Source: an uncultured Rhizobiaceae group bacterium (GTDB lineage Bacteria; Pseudomonadota; Alphaproteobacteria; Rhizobiales; Rhizobiaceae). From it: a DNA stretch of 21,675 bases. A program made the translations under genes and the position numbers. Below, piece after piece: positions 7,426 to 15,227 of this stretch. The notes under the pieces are model-generated. The model had not been told where the DNA came from. It was given only the letters and a program-made list of their open reading frames with translations, and did no database searches. The stretch spans positions 1 through 21,675 of the forward strand of contig CALHHQ010000269.1 in assembly GCA_938030645.1 (NCBI GenBank). Direction: 5' to 3'. How positions within the stretch are numbered: the stretch's first letter is position 1; every line of letters begins with the position of its first letter.

Positions 7426-8550
7426 ATGCGACAAGTCGTCATCAGCGGTACGGGTGTTTATACACCAGAAGCTGTTATCACCAATGCAGAACTCGTCGAG
7501 GCTTTTAACGCATATGCCGACAAGCAAAATGCAATGCACTCAGCCGAGATTGAGGCGGGTGAGCTGGAACCTATGGCCCATTCCAGTGAAGAGTTTATCT
7601 TCAAAGCTTCGGGCATTGAGCGTCGTCATGTGATGGACAAAGAAGGTGTTCTTAATCCAGACATTATGCACCCAACATTGCGCCAGCGTGAGATTGAAGA
7701 GCCAGGCATTATGGCTGAAATGGCGATTGCAGCTGCAAAGGAAGCGTTGGCCAAAGCGGGCAAATCTGCTGCAAATGTGGATGCCGTGATTTGTGCGGCG
7801 TCAAATCATGAGCGTGCCTATCCTGCAATCGCAATCGAAGTTCAAGATGCCCTTGGCATCAACGGTTTCGGGTTTGACATGAATGTGGCCTGTTCGTCGG
7901 CAACGTTTGGTATTCAGTCTGCCGCAGATATGATCCGTTCAGGATCTGCCAATTGCATTTTAATGGTCAACCCAGAGATCTGTTCCGGCCATTTGGAATG
8001 GCGTGATCGCGATTGTCATTTTATTTTTGGCGATGTTTGCACAGCCGTTGTCTTGGAAGAAAAGTCACAAGCCCGTTCGGACACCCAGTTCGAGATACTG
8101 GCCACCCGCTGTCTCACTCAGTTTTCAAACAACATTCGCAACAACAATGGTTTTTTGCGCCGTTCAAGACCTGACGGTGTAGAAGATCGTCGAGACATGC
8201 AGTTCATGCAAAATGGTCGGCAAGTCTTCAAACAAGTCGTCCCAATCGTATCTGATATGGTGGTCAAGCATTGTGAAGAAGAAGGTGTGGACCCCACCAA
8301 GTTGGATCGCATGTGGTTACACCAAGCCAACAAATCCATGAACGACTTTATTGGTCGAAAGGTTTTAGGGCGCGTGCCCGAGCCGCAGGAACAGCCGAAC
8401 ATTCTTCATGAATATGCAAACACCAGTTCAGCTGGGTCCATCATTGCCTTTTCTCAAAACAGCGACGATCTGCCAGTGGATTCCATGGGCATTATCTGTT
8501 CGTTTGGAGCTGGATATTCGGTCGGGAACGTCATTGTAAAAAGGCTCTGA
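7426..8550 (+). CDS. KAS III family (FabH-like) beta-ketoacyl synthase
   Basis: This 374-residue thiolase-fold protein carries the complete KAS III catalytic triad: Cys156 in NVACSSATFG, His299 in LHQANKSM and Asn332 in ANTSSAG. KAS III enzymes condense an acyl-CoA with malonyl-ACP. It is longer than the housekeeping FabH (about 317 residues), with extra sequence around residues 30-57 and 70-95, as in the longer FabH-like branch that includes, from memory, Pseudomonas PA3286, an enzyme reported to feed medium-chain acyl-CoA from beta-oxidation into fatty acid synthesis. Its stop lies four bases before the alkB start, so it is translated from the same message. A role in using or recycling acyl chains tied to AlkB is inference. 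Confidence is high for family, low for substrate. Confidence 0.9.
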   Translation: MRQVVISGTGVYTPEAVITNAELVEAFNAYADKQNAMHSAEIEAGELEPMAHSSEEFIFKASGIERRHVMDKEGVLNPDIMHPTLRQREIEEPGIMAEMAIAAAKEALAKAGKSAANVDAVICAASNHERAYPAIAIEVQDALGINGFGFDMNVACSSATFGIQSAADMIRSGSANCILMVNPEICSGHLEWRDRDCHFIFGDVCTAVVLEEKSQARSDTQFEILATRCLTQFSNNIRNNNGFLRRSRPDGVEDRRDMQFMQNGRQVFKQVVPIVSDMVVKHCEEEGVDPTKLDRMWLHQANKSMNDFIGRKVLGRVPEPQEQPNILHEYANTSSAGSIIAFSQNSDDLPVDSMGIICSFGAGYSVGNVIVKRL

Positions 8551-8554
8551 TATT

Positions 8555-9691
8555 ATGATAATTGTGGCAGAAACCAAGTCGGGTGAGCGTATCGAGTACA
8601 AAGATACAAAACGATACCTTTGGCTTTTGTCACTCTCGGTGCCGCTTGTCCCAATCCTGAGTATTTGGCTCTATTTTCAGCTTGGCCAGAACCCAATCGT
8701 GACGCTTCTGCCCGTATTCTATTCCTATTTTCTCATCCCAACGCTCGACATGATAATCGGCGAAGATCATAGCAATCCGCCTGCTGAGATCGTTGAGAAA
8801 ATGGCGGAAGACAATTACTATCGCATTCTGCTTCTTATATCCGTTCCATTGTTTTGGGCAGCATTGCTTGCCTCTGCGTGGCTTGTCGGCACCCAAGACC
8901 TTCCTTGGTGGGCTATTTTGGCGACGGTCGTCAGCGCGGGTTATACGTCTGGAACGGCAATTACGGTGGGCCATGAGCTAGGGCACAAGCCTCACAAAAC
9001 AGATAAGTTTTTCGCTTTGCTGGCAAACGCCGTATCTGGCTACGGGCATTTCTGTGTCGAACACAATCGAGGGCATCATACTTGGGTGGCAACACCTGAA
9101 GACCCTGCCTCAGCTCGTTTCAATGAAAGTGTCTACGCATTTGCACAGCGTGAATTGCCGGGCGCATTTAAACGCGGGTTCGAACATGAGCGCGAGCGGA
9201 TGGAGAAAAAAGGGCTGTCATTCTGGCACTGGCGCAATGAAACTCTGCAGGGCTACGCGGTCACGATTGTTGCAAACATCGGCCTGATCATTGCATTCGG
9301 CTGGATCATGGTTCCGTTCTTACTGCTGCACAACTTCATTGGCTGGTATGCACTCACTCAAGCCAACTACGTGGAGCACTACGGTTTGAGGCGGCAAAAA
9401 AAGGAAAACGGAAGATACGAGCCTTGCCAGCCTCACCATTCATGGAACACCAATCATGTTGTATCCAATCTGATGTTGTTCCATCTTCAAAGACACAGTG
9501 ATCACCACGCCAACCCCATGCGGCCCTATCAAAGCCTACGTAATTTTGAAGACCTTCCAAGATTGCCATCTGGATATCCGGGAACGTTCTTGCTGGCCTC
9601 CATTCCACCTCTTTGGTTCAAAATAATGAACCCAAAGGTTTTGGGTTGGGCAGATGGTGATATGAACCGTGTGAACACTGGCGAAGTCTAG
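8555..9691 (+). CDS. alkB: AlkB-type alkane 1-monooxygenase
   Basis: This 378-residue integral membrane protein has every histidine box of the di-iron alkane hydroxylases: HELGHK (140-145), EHNRGHH (169-175), LQRHSDHHA (311-319) and the AlkB signature NYVEHYG (271-277). Hydrophobic stretches around 21-41, 48-68, 90-112, 117-139 and 236-268 fit the six-helix layout. Family members hydroxylate the terminal carbon of medium-chain alkanes using electrons from rubredoxin and rubredoxin reductase, neither of which is encoded in this window. The HHANP form of the last box differs slightly from the more common HHAHP. It is the second gene of a pair with the KAS III enzyme, and its stop codon faces that of puuB four bases away. 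The natural substrate could be an alkane, a fatty acid or another acyl chain. Confidence 0.93.
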   Translation: MIIVAETKSGERIEYKDTKRYLWLLSLSVPLVPILSIWLYFQLGQNPIVTLLPVFYSYFLIPTLDMIIGEDHSNPPAEIVEKMAEDNYYRILLLISVPLFWAALLASAWLVGTQDLPWWAILATVVSAGYTSGTAITVGHELGHKPHKTDKFFALLANAVSGYGHFCVEHNRGHHTWVATPEDPASARFNESVYAFAQRELPGAFKRGFEHERERMEKKGLSFWHWRNETLQGYAVTIVANIGLIIAFGWIMVPFLLLHNFIGWYALTQANYVEHYGLRRQKKENGRYEPCQPHHSWNTNHVVSNLMLFHLQRHSDHHANPMRPYQSLRNFEDLPRLPSGYPGTFLLASIPPLWFKIMNPKVLGWADGDMNRVNTGEV

Positions 9692-9700
9692 TGAACTAGA
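9687..9700. other. Palindrome containing both convergent stop codons
   Basis: TCTAGT (9687-9692) and ACTAGA (9695-9700) form a perfect inverted repeat with a GA centre. The alkB TAG (9689-9691) and the puuB TAG (complement of 9696-9698) sit symmetrically inside it. No T-run or strong stem is present, so it is a poor intrinsic terminator, and transcripts of the two operons may overlap. Confidence 0.5.
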
Positions 9701-10988
9701 TACGATCAAGCATTGCGTACCATGTGAGTGCCAAAAGCTTTAACGGATTGCGAAACAACGAACCGCCAGGGAATTGTGGGGTTTTGAGATCTTTCAGTAG
9801 CTTGATCTGGTCGCTCTTGCCCAAAAACTGTTCAGCGATCATACGCCCGGTGTAGTTCGACAACATCACCCCATGGCCGGAAAAACCTCCTGCCGTCCAA
9901 AGCCCCGTTTCAAGTTCTCGAACATAAGGCATACGAGGCATGGTTATGGCCACATTGCCTCCCCAGGCATGGGTCATTTCAACATCGGAGAGATCGGGAT
10001 AAATCTCGGTGATTTGCTTGCGGATAGCACGCTCAATATCGCCCGGTGTTGATTTTCCGTAGGCTTCGCGCCCTCCGAATAATAGGCGATTGTCTTTTGA
10101 TTTTCGAAAGTAACGAACAACAAACCGGCTATCATCTACAGCCTCATGATTTGGCAGCACCGGCGTGTTGTGGTCGAGCGGGGCGGTTGCCCCAATAAAG
10201 CTCTGTATCGGTAATACGCGAGATGCAAGTTCAGGACGGAGATCGTTGTGATGACCGTTGAGAGCCAAAACACATCTGTCAGCAGTGATCGTTCCCCGCG
10301 CTGTTTTGACAAAAATTTTGCCATTGCGTTCCGTCGAAAAAGCGGCCGTGTTTTCATGCAAAACGGCCCCGGCTTTGGCCGCTGCTGCTGCCAAGCCGAT
10401 CAAGTATTTCATAGGGTGAATATGGCCGGTGCCCGTGTCTCTCGTGCCACCAAAATAGTGTTCGCTGCCAAGAGCGGAAGACATCTTGTCTTTGTCGAGA
10501 TATTCAATTTTTTTGTAACCGTATCGGTGGCTCAAAACCTCAACTTCTTCGCGTGCTTCCGCTTCAAAGCTTTTCTTGTGCATGGGCGTCAGTTGGCCCA
10601 GCTGATAGTCAAAATCAAACCCGTAGCGGCTGGCAATATTGTGCAGTGATGTCTTTGCATCTTCGGCCATATCCCACAGCGCTTTGCTGCGTTCAAAGCC
10701 CAGTTCCTTTTCAAGCTCTATTGCGCCAGCGCGTTGGCCCGAACCCATCTGCCCCCCATTGCGCCCAGATGCTCCATCCCCAAATCGATGAGCATCAATC
10801 AGGACAACTTTTGTGCCCGCTTCTGCAAGATGCAATGCAGCCGACAAACCACAAAAGCCGCCGCCCACGACGACGGCATCACATGACGTATCTCCGTCAA
10901 GAGCAGGGTAGGTTGGTCGTTCCCCACACGAATCTTCATACCAAGAACGACCGGGTGAAATTGGTGATTGATAGAGTTGATCAGACAT
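9696..10988 (-). CDS. puuB: Gamma-glutamylputrescine oxidase-like FAD protein
   Basis: This 430-residue FAD-dependent amine oxidase belongs to the DAO/PuuB (OrdL-like) family. The dinucleotide fold is visible as DAVVVGGGFCGLSAALHLAE (GGGFCG at 42-47), followed by GASGRNGGQ (72-80), which packs on the flavin in this family; a late segment, WTAGGFSGHGV, is the second FAD contact. PuuB oxidises gamma-glutamylputrescine to gamma-glutamyl-aminobutyraldehyde with release of ammonia and hydrogen peroxide. Its start codon overlaps the end of puuA by 8 bases, a strong sign of translational coupling, and this pairing with a gamma-glutamylpolyamine synthetase-like gene supports the assignment. Other substrates of related oxidases, such as gamma-glutamyl derivatives of other amines, cannot be excluded. 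The last steps of the pathway (puuC, puuD) are not in the window. Confidence 0.85.
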   Translation of the reverse strand: MSDQLYQSPISPGRSWYEDSCGERPTYPALDGDTSCDAVVVGGGFCGLSAALHLAEAGTKVVLIDAHRFGDGASGRNGGQMGSGQRAGAIELEKELGFERSKALWDMAEDAKTSLHNIASRYGFDFDYQLGQLTPMHKKSFEAEAREEVEVLSHRYGYKKIEYLDKDKMSSALGSEHYFGGTRDTGTGHIHPMKYLIGLAAAAAKAGAVLHENTAAFSTERNGKIFVKTARGTITADRCVLALNGHHNDLRPELASRVLPIQSFIGATAPLDHNTPVLPNHEAVDDSRFVVRYFRKSKDNRLLFGGREAYGKSTPGDIERAIRKQITEIYPDLSDVEMTHAWGGNVAITMPRMPYVRELETGLWTAGGFSGHGVMLSNYTGRMIAEQFLGKSDQIKLLKDLKTPQFPGGSLFRNPLKLLALTWYAMLDRI

Positions 10989-12387
10989 TCAACAAAAGAT
11001 ACTCGCGCTCCCAACGGGAGATTACTTTCATGAAAGTTTCAAATTCTTCCCGCTTGATCGCGCTGTAAAGGCCAACAAATTCTTCGCCCAAAAGATCGCT
11101 CAATTCCTTGTCATTTTCAAACAAAGCTAGCCCTTCCAACAGGCCCCGCGGTAGGTCGTTGTCTCCTTCATTGGCCGTCGCTTCAGTTGCCGATGTGGGG
11201 ATGAGATCGTTTGTCATGCCCAAATACCCGCAAGCCAAAGATGCAGCGAGTGCGAGATAAGAGTTCGCGTCCGAAGATGGAATTCGGTTTTCGACACGTC
11301 GCGCTTCAGGACTTGAAGCGGGCACGCGCAACCCAGTGGTGCGATTATCATGGCCCCAGTGCACATTTACGGGTGCGGATGAATGGGTTGTAAGGCGCCG
11401 ATATGAATTCACATAAGGCGCCATCATCACCAAAGTTTTGGGAACGAAATGCTGCATGCCACCCAAGAAGGAACGGAACAGCGAAGACTCATTTCCATCC
11501 TCATCGCTGAAAATATTCTTGCCCGTATCGATATCGACCACACTTTGGTGAATGTGCATGGCGGACCCCGGTTGGCCCTGAATTGGCTTAGCCATAAATG
11601 TGGCGTACATGCCGTGTTTCAAGGCCACTTCTCGTATCGTGCGCTTGAACATGAACACCTGATCAGCCAGTTCAATCGCATCTCCATGATTGAGATTGAT
11701 CTCCAGTTGAGCGGCTCCCTCTTCATGGATGAGTGTCTCGATTTCCAATCCTTGAGCACCTGAAAAATCATAGACTTCATCGATCAGTTCATCGAACTCG
11801 TTTACTCCTGCAATGGAGTATCCGTTGCCACCAGCAATGGCGCGACCTGAACGACCGATGGGAGGTTCAAGTGGTATATCGGGATCAGCATTGGTCTTAA
11901 CCAGATAGAATTCGATTTCCGGCGCAACGACTGGCTTCCAACCTTTGCTGGCATAGGCGTCCAACACGTGGCGCAACACATTGCGCGGCGTGTAGCTGAC
12001 ATGCTCGTCGTTGTGATCATGCATATCGCAAATCACTTGCGCGGTCGGATCCGTTTCCCACGGCACGGCGGCTAGTGTGGAAAGGTCTGGAATCAATCGA
12101 AGATCACCATCATTTGGCGGATAGGAAAATGCATCACTCTCTTCAGGATATTCACCAGAGATGGTTTGCATAAAAACCGAACTTGGAATTGCCAACGTAG
12201 ACCCATCCAGAAATTTGCTAGATGGCATCATTTTCCCGCGGGCAACGCCTGCAATATCTGGCGTGATGCATTCAATATCTTCAATACCACGCTCAGTTAG
12301 CCAACGCGCAGCTTGCTCGAACGAAGCCACACCGCGTTTTAGATTGTTGGTTTCACTCAAAGTTTCTGTCTTGCTGCTTGGAGCCAT
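10981..12387 (-). CDS. puuA: Gamma-glutamylputrescine synthetase-like GS family enzyme
   Basis: This 468-residue enzyme is a glutamine synthetase homolog close in length to PuuA (about 472). The ATP and metal site motifs are present: APEIEFYLV (155-163), GSAMHIHQS (274-282), NRTTGLRVP (348-356) and RRVENRIP (363-370). The start region with DIAGVARGKMM is the usual beta-grasp entry of GS-like ligases. PuuA joins glutamate to putrescine with ATP, the first step of the Puu pathway. The adjacent, overlapping puuB-like gene makes the polyamine assignment more likely than nitrogen assimilation by true GlnA. The ATG at 12385-12387 has no recognisable ribosome-binding site, so a leaderless or short-leader message is possible. 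Upstream lies a large inverted repeat shared with the divergent HerA gene. Related ligases of ethanolamine or other amines remain alternatives. Confidence 0.85.
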   Translation of the reverse strand: MAPSSKTETLSETNNLKRGVASFEQAARWLTERGIEDIECITPDIAGVARGKMMPSSKFLDGSTLAIPSSVFMQTISGEYPEESDAFSYPPNDGDLRLIPDLSTLAAVPWETDPTAQVICDMHDHNDEHVSYTPRNVLRHVLDAYASKGWKPVVAPEIEFYLVKTNADPDIPLEPPIGRSGRAIAGGNGYSIAGVNEFDELIDEVYDFSGAQGLEIETLIHEEGAAQLEINLNHGDAIELADQVFMFKRTIREVALKHGMYATFMAKPIQGQPGSAMHIHQSVVDIDTGKNIFSDEDGNESSLFRSFLGGMQHFVPKTLVMMAPYVNSYRRLTTHSSAPVNVHWGHDNRTTGLRVPASSPEARRVENRIPSSDANSYLALAASLACGYLGMTNDLIPTSATEATANEGDNDLPRGLLEGLALFENDKELSDLLGEEFVGLYSAIKREEFETFMKVISRWEREYLLLNV

Positions 12388-12440
12388 GGTGTTTGCATTT
12401 CGATGTCGGTTGCGCCGAACGTATCAGACATCACAGATAA

Positions 12441-12501
12441 GTTAAGTGTTTTTCGGGGTGGAGATAGGAGCGGAACACCTCAAAAAACACCGAATGTTAA
12501 C
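12441..12501. repeat. Long imperfect inverted repeat between puuA and herA-like
   Basis: Arms GTGTTTTTCGGGGTG (12446-12460) and CACCTCAAAAAACAC (12476-12490) pair over 15 positions with one C-A mismatch and one G-T pair around a 15-base purine-rich loop. The outer bases GTTAA (12441-12445) and TTAAC (12497-12501) can add five pairs after a six-base bulge. It lies 54 bases from the puuA start and 51 from the herA-like start, between divergent genes, where a terminator is not expected. It may be an operator region or a leader RNA structure. Confidence 0.5.
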
Positions 12502-12551
12502 CATCCGGTTTGTATTCTGGGCGTCGTAGAATTCAAGGCTCGGACCAGACT

Positions 12552-14570
12552 ATGGACAATGATGCGCTGATGCGCCGGATCAATGCTGCAACCGATGCCA
12601 AAAAAGCAGCGGCTGCTGCAGCCGCTACTCGTCCTGCAGCTCCTGCTACGCCGGCCCCACGCATTCGCCAAGCTGAGCCTGTAATGCGGCAATCACAAGC
12701 GATTCCGGCGGCTGCACCTCAAGCAACGCCAGCTCAACCTGCTGTTGCGCGCCCGTCTGCGCCTGTCGCCCCACAACCTCATGCAACTCCATTGGCTCAA
12801 CAACCCACAGCAATGGCTCCACCACCGCTGGCGCCTGTTGCGACGGCTCCGGCAGTCGCAACACCTCAAGCCAGTGCACTTGCGTTGGATGCCAACGATA
12901 TGTTGATGTCGTTTCGACCTGTGCTGGAAGAGGAAGCCCCGGCCCCGAAAAATGGTCCGCGTCCTATGCGAAAAGAGGACCGCCCTGAAGCGTTTGTGGT
13001 GGCCTGCAATGGCAGTATGGCTGTTGTTCAGGGAAACACCTCTTGTGTTGACACAATTACGGGCCGCACTTGGGCTGTGGGCCGTATGCTCTCGATCATT
13101 GTTGGCGAAAGCCGGATCGTAGGCATGATTTGCGACATTGATATGCCAACCGGCGAGTTTTCAGAAGACACTCAATCAAACCTGCGCTTTCAGGTCGAAC
13201 TTCAGGGTGAGGTGAAAGACGATCCCGATGGGGGCAAACCGAGCTTCTCAAAAGGCATCAGTTCTTATCCTGGTGTGGGGTCTGTTGTGCACCAAATTCG
13301 CGCCGCAGACTTGGCCTCTATTTATGCAGCCACAGGTTCAGCGAATGCAGTTATCGGCGCTTTGTCACAAGATGATTCCATTCCCGCTTACGTAGACGTC
13401 GCCGACATGCTGTCAAAACACTTTGCGGTTTTGGGTTCCACAGGTTGCGGTAAGTCTGCATCTGTTTCGCTTTTGCTTCACGCCGCACAAGAAATTATTC
13501 CTGATCTGCGCACCATTATTCTTGATCCGCACAACGAGTATTCACGCGCTTTTCCATCAGCAAACACAATCGAACAATCTCGCCTCGACCTTCCGTTTTG
13601 GATGTTCCAGCTGGAAGAATATGTGGAAGTTCTGTTTCGCGGGAAACCAATCGTCCATGAAGAAGTAGACGCGCTTCGCGAGTTCATCCCGACCGCAAAG
13701 GCCAAGTTTCGTGATGGCGAAGATCGGGTCAAACTGCGCTCTGATTCAGGGTCGAGTGCTTTCACGGCTGACACGGCGGTTCCTTATCGCATGGCTGATT
13801 TGTTGGCCGAGGTTGATGAAGAAATGGGTTTGTTGGAATCTCGTTACGACAAGTCGGTTTTGAAATCTCTGAAAGCACGTATCAATGCTCATACAAGTGA
13901 TGCACGTTATGCTTTCATGTTCCGCCATCGCACGATTGAAGATATCGCGTCGCGGGTAATTGGAAATTTCTTCGGCCTTCCGGGCACAGGATCATTGTCT
14001 ACCATTATTCAAATGGCTGGCATGCCGGCTGAGGTTGTGAATTCGGTTGCATCTGTATTGTGCCGTTTGTCATTTGAGTTGGCCATTGCAGCCAAAGGCA
14101 ATCTCAAAATTCTCGTCGTGTGCGAAGAAGCCCACCGCTATGTTCCCGCCGGCAAGGTTGGTTTTGAACCCACACGTCGCGCCATTGCGCGTATTGCGAA
14201 AGAAGGTCGTAAGTATGGCTCGTTTATGGCGATCATTTCTCAGCGGCCTTCAGAGCTTGACCCGACAATCCTGTCTCAGTGTTCCACGGTGTTCTCACTG
14301 CGTCTGACCAACGATTTTGACCAAGAAATCATACGTCGTGCCATTTCATCATCATCTGCCAGTACGATTGCATTCATTTCATCTTTATCGAACCGCGAAT
14401 GTATCGCTTTTGGTGAAGGTATGAGCACGCCCATGCGGATGAAATTCCGTAATCTGCCGAAGCAGTGGTTGCCTGGTGCAGAAGCCGATGTATTCGGCAA
14501 TTCAGTTGAAATTCGAGATCAGCAGCAATGTGCTCAAGTGTTCCAGCAATGGCGTGGTGGTGTGGGTTAG
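12552..14570 (+). CDS. HerA-like hexameric ATPase with disordered N-terminus
   Basis: From ATG 12552 this is a 672-residue protein. A short N-terminal segment (MDNDALMRRINAATDAKKAA) leads into an Ala/Pro/Gln-rich, probably disordered stretch (about 15-125). The rest resembles a HerA-type (DUF87/FtsK-HerA superfamily) ATPase: a beta-barrel-like HAS region, Walker A GSTGCGKS (295-302), Walker B ILVVCEEAH (520-528) with the catalytic glutamates, and a following SQRPSELDPTILSQC region expected for sensor and arginine-finger elements. HerA proteins are DNA translocases or pumps, in archaea paired with the NurA nuclease. No nuclease, SIR2 or other defence partner lies beside it here, so its role is unknown. 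An in-frame TTG at 12510 would add 14 residues but has no better support. Its stop faces tlpA-like 12 bases away. Confidence 0.82.
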   Translation: MDNDALMRRINAATDAKKAAAAAAATRPAAPATPAPRIRQAEPVMRQSQAIPAAAPQATPAQPAVARPSAPVAPQPHATPLAQQPTAMAPPPLAPVATAPAVATPQASALALDANDMLMSFRPVLEEEAPAPKNGPRPMRKEDRPEAFVVACNGSMAVVQGNTSCVDTITGRTWAVGRMLSIIVGESRIVGMICDIDMPTGEFSEDTQSNLRFQVELQGEVKDDPDGGKPSFSKGISSYPGVGSVVHQIRAADLASIYAATGSANAVIGALSQDDSIPAYVDVADMLSKHFAVLGSTGCGKSASVSLLLHAAQEIIPDLRTIILDPHNEYSRAFPSANTIEQSRLDLPFWMFQLEEYVEVLFRGKPIVHEEVDALREFIPTAKAKFRDGEDRVKLRSDSGSSAFTADTAVPYRMADLLAEVDEEMGLLESRYDKSVLKSLKARINAHTSDARYAFMFRHRTIEDIASRVIGNFFGLPGTGSLSTIIQMAGMPAEVVNSVASVLCRLSFELAIAAKGNLKILVVCEEAHRYVPAGKVGFEPTRRAIARIAKEGRKYGSFMAIISQRPSELDPTILSQCSTVFSLRLTNDFDQEIIRRAISSSSASTIAFISSLSNRECIAFGEGMSTPMRMKFRNLPKQWLPGAEADVFGNSVEIRDQQQCAQVFQQWRGGVG

Positions 14571-14582
14571 ATCCTGAGATCT

Positions 14583-15110
14583 TTATTGATCAAGTTGCAG
14601 GTGGTCGAACAAACGTTTTTTGACTTTTGGATCCGACCAATTGATCGGCCCGTCTTGCTTCGCCACGATGTAGCGCTCTTTATCGAGTAGAAATGAAACT
14701 GGGTATCCACGGATTGGAAATATCTTGGGAATATCGATGGGTGACGTTTGCAATGTAGGCAATTCTTTCAAGTTCACCTGATTGCGCATGAAAGAGACGA
14801 CATCTTTGTAAGGAATCGTGTCAATGGACACGATAACCAACTGATCTGCGGCGCCCTTCTTTTTTAGCTCTTGGTAGAATGTTTCTATGTGCGGAAGTTC
14901 CTCTTTGCACGGCCCACACCATGTGGCCCAAAAATGCAGAAGGATGTTTCCCTTGGGAACCGCCTTGTCCATCGACAGATAGTTTGTGCCATCGTTGATT
15001 TCGAGCACGTTTAACGGCCGTGCTTCATCGTCTTCCAACACCTGTGCGAATGAGGACGACGCGAAAAGCAGCAACAAGACTGCACATGTGAAAGAAGCAA
15101 AAAGTTTCAT
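14583..15110 (-). CDS. TlpA-like periplasmic thioredoxin
   Basis: From ATG 15110 this is a 175-residue exported thioredoxin-fold protein. A signal peptide is evident: a Lys at position 2, a leucine-rich core (about 4-18) and an SFA-Q cleavage candidate after residue 22. The redox motif WCGPC places the cysteines at 65 and 68, and the cis-proline follows in RGYPVSFL (Pro137). Family members (TlpA/ResA/CcmG-like) reduce disulfides in the periplasm, often in cytochrome c or oxidase maturation, but no such partner is encoded nearby. A longer reading from TTG 15149 is rejected because it would begin inside the upstream terminator hairpin and hide the signal peptide. No good ribosome-binding site precedes the ATG. 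The gene follows aceA on the same strand but is separated from it by a terminator. Confidence 0.82.
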   Translation of the reverse strand: MKLFASFTCAVLLLLFASSSFAQVLEDDEARPLNVLEINDGTNYLSMDKAVPKGNILLHFWATWCGPCKEELPHIETFYQELKKKGAADQLVIVSIDTIPYKDVVSFMRNQVNLKELPTLQTSPIDIPKIFPIRGYPVSFLLDKERYIVAKQDGPINWSDPKVKKRLFDHLQLDQ

Positions 15111-15150
15111 AGGACTACTTGTGTGTTGAGCTTCACCACAACACAACAAA

Positions 15151-15178
15151 AAGGCCGCCTGAACAATCAGACGGCCTT
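15151..15178 (-). terminator. Intrinsic terminator of aceA
   Basis: AAGGCCG (15151-15157) and CGGCCTT (15172-15178), extended by CTGA and TCAG with one mismatch and an ACAA loop, make a strong stem. Read on the minus strand it is followed by a T-tract (complement of 15146-15152), as expected for termination after aceA, which ends at 15228. On the plus strand no T-run follows. Confidence 0.8.
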
Positions 15179-15227
15179 CACATTTTCGCTATTCAGTCGT
15201 GTTCAATTTCTTGAAACCGAGCGTGAC

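Noticed and set aside
7426..9691. A complete alkane degradation operon
   Set aside because: Only the hydroxylase is present; rubredoxin, its reductase, alcohol and aldehyde dehydrogenases and an AlkS-type regulator are absent from the window.
12597..12880. Ala/Pro/Gln-rich coding stretch as a tandem DNA repeat
   Set aside because: The composition is biased, but I see no regular repeating unit at the DNA level; it reads as a low-complexity linker.
12552..14570. HerA-type ATPase as part of an anti-phage defence system
   Set aside because: No SIR2, DUF4297, nuclease or other effector gene lies nearby; the neighbours are metabolic genes and a thioredoxin.
15111..15149. TTG start extending the TlpA-like protein
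   Set aside because: It would start at the base of the aceA terminator hairpin and place 13 residues before an otherwise classic signal peptide.
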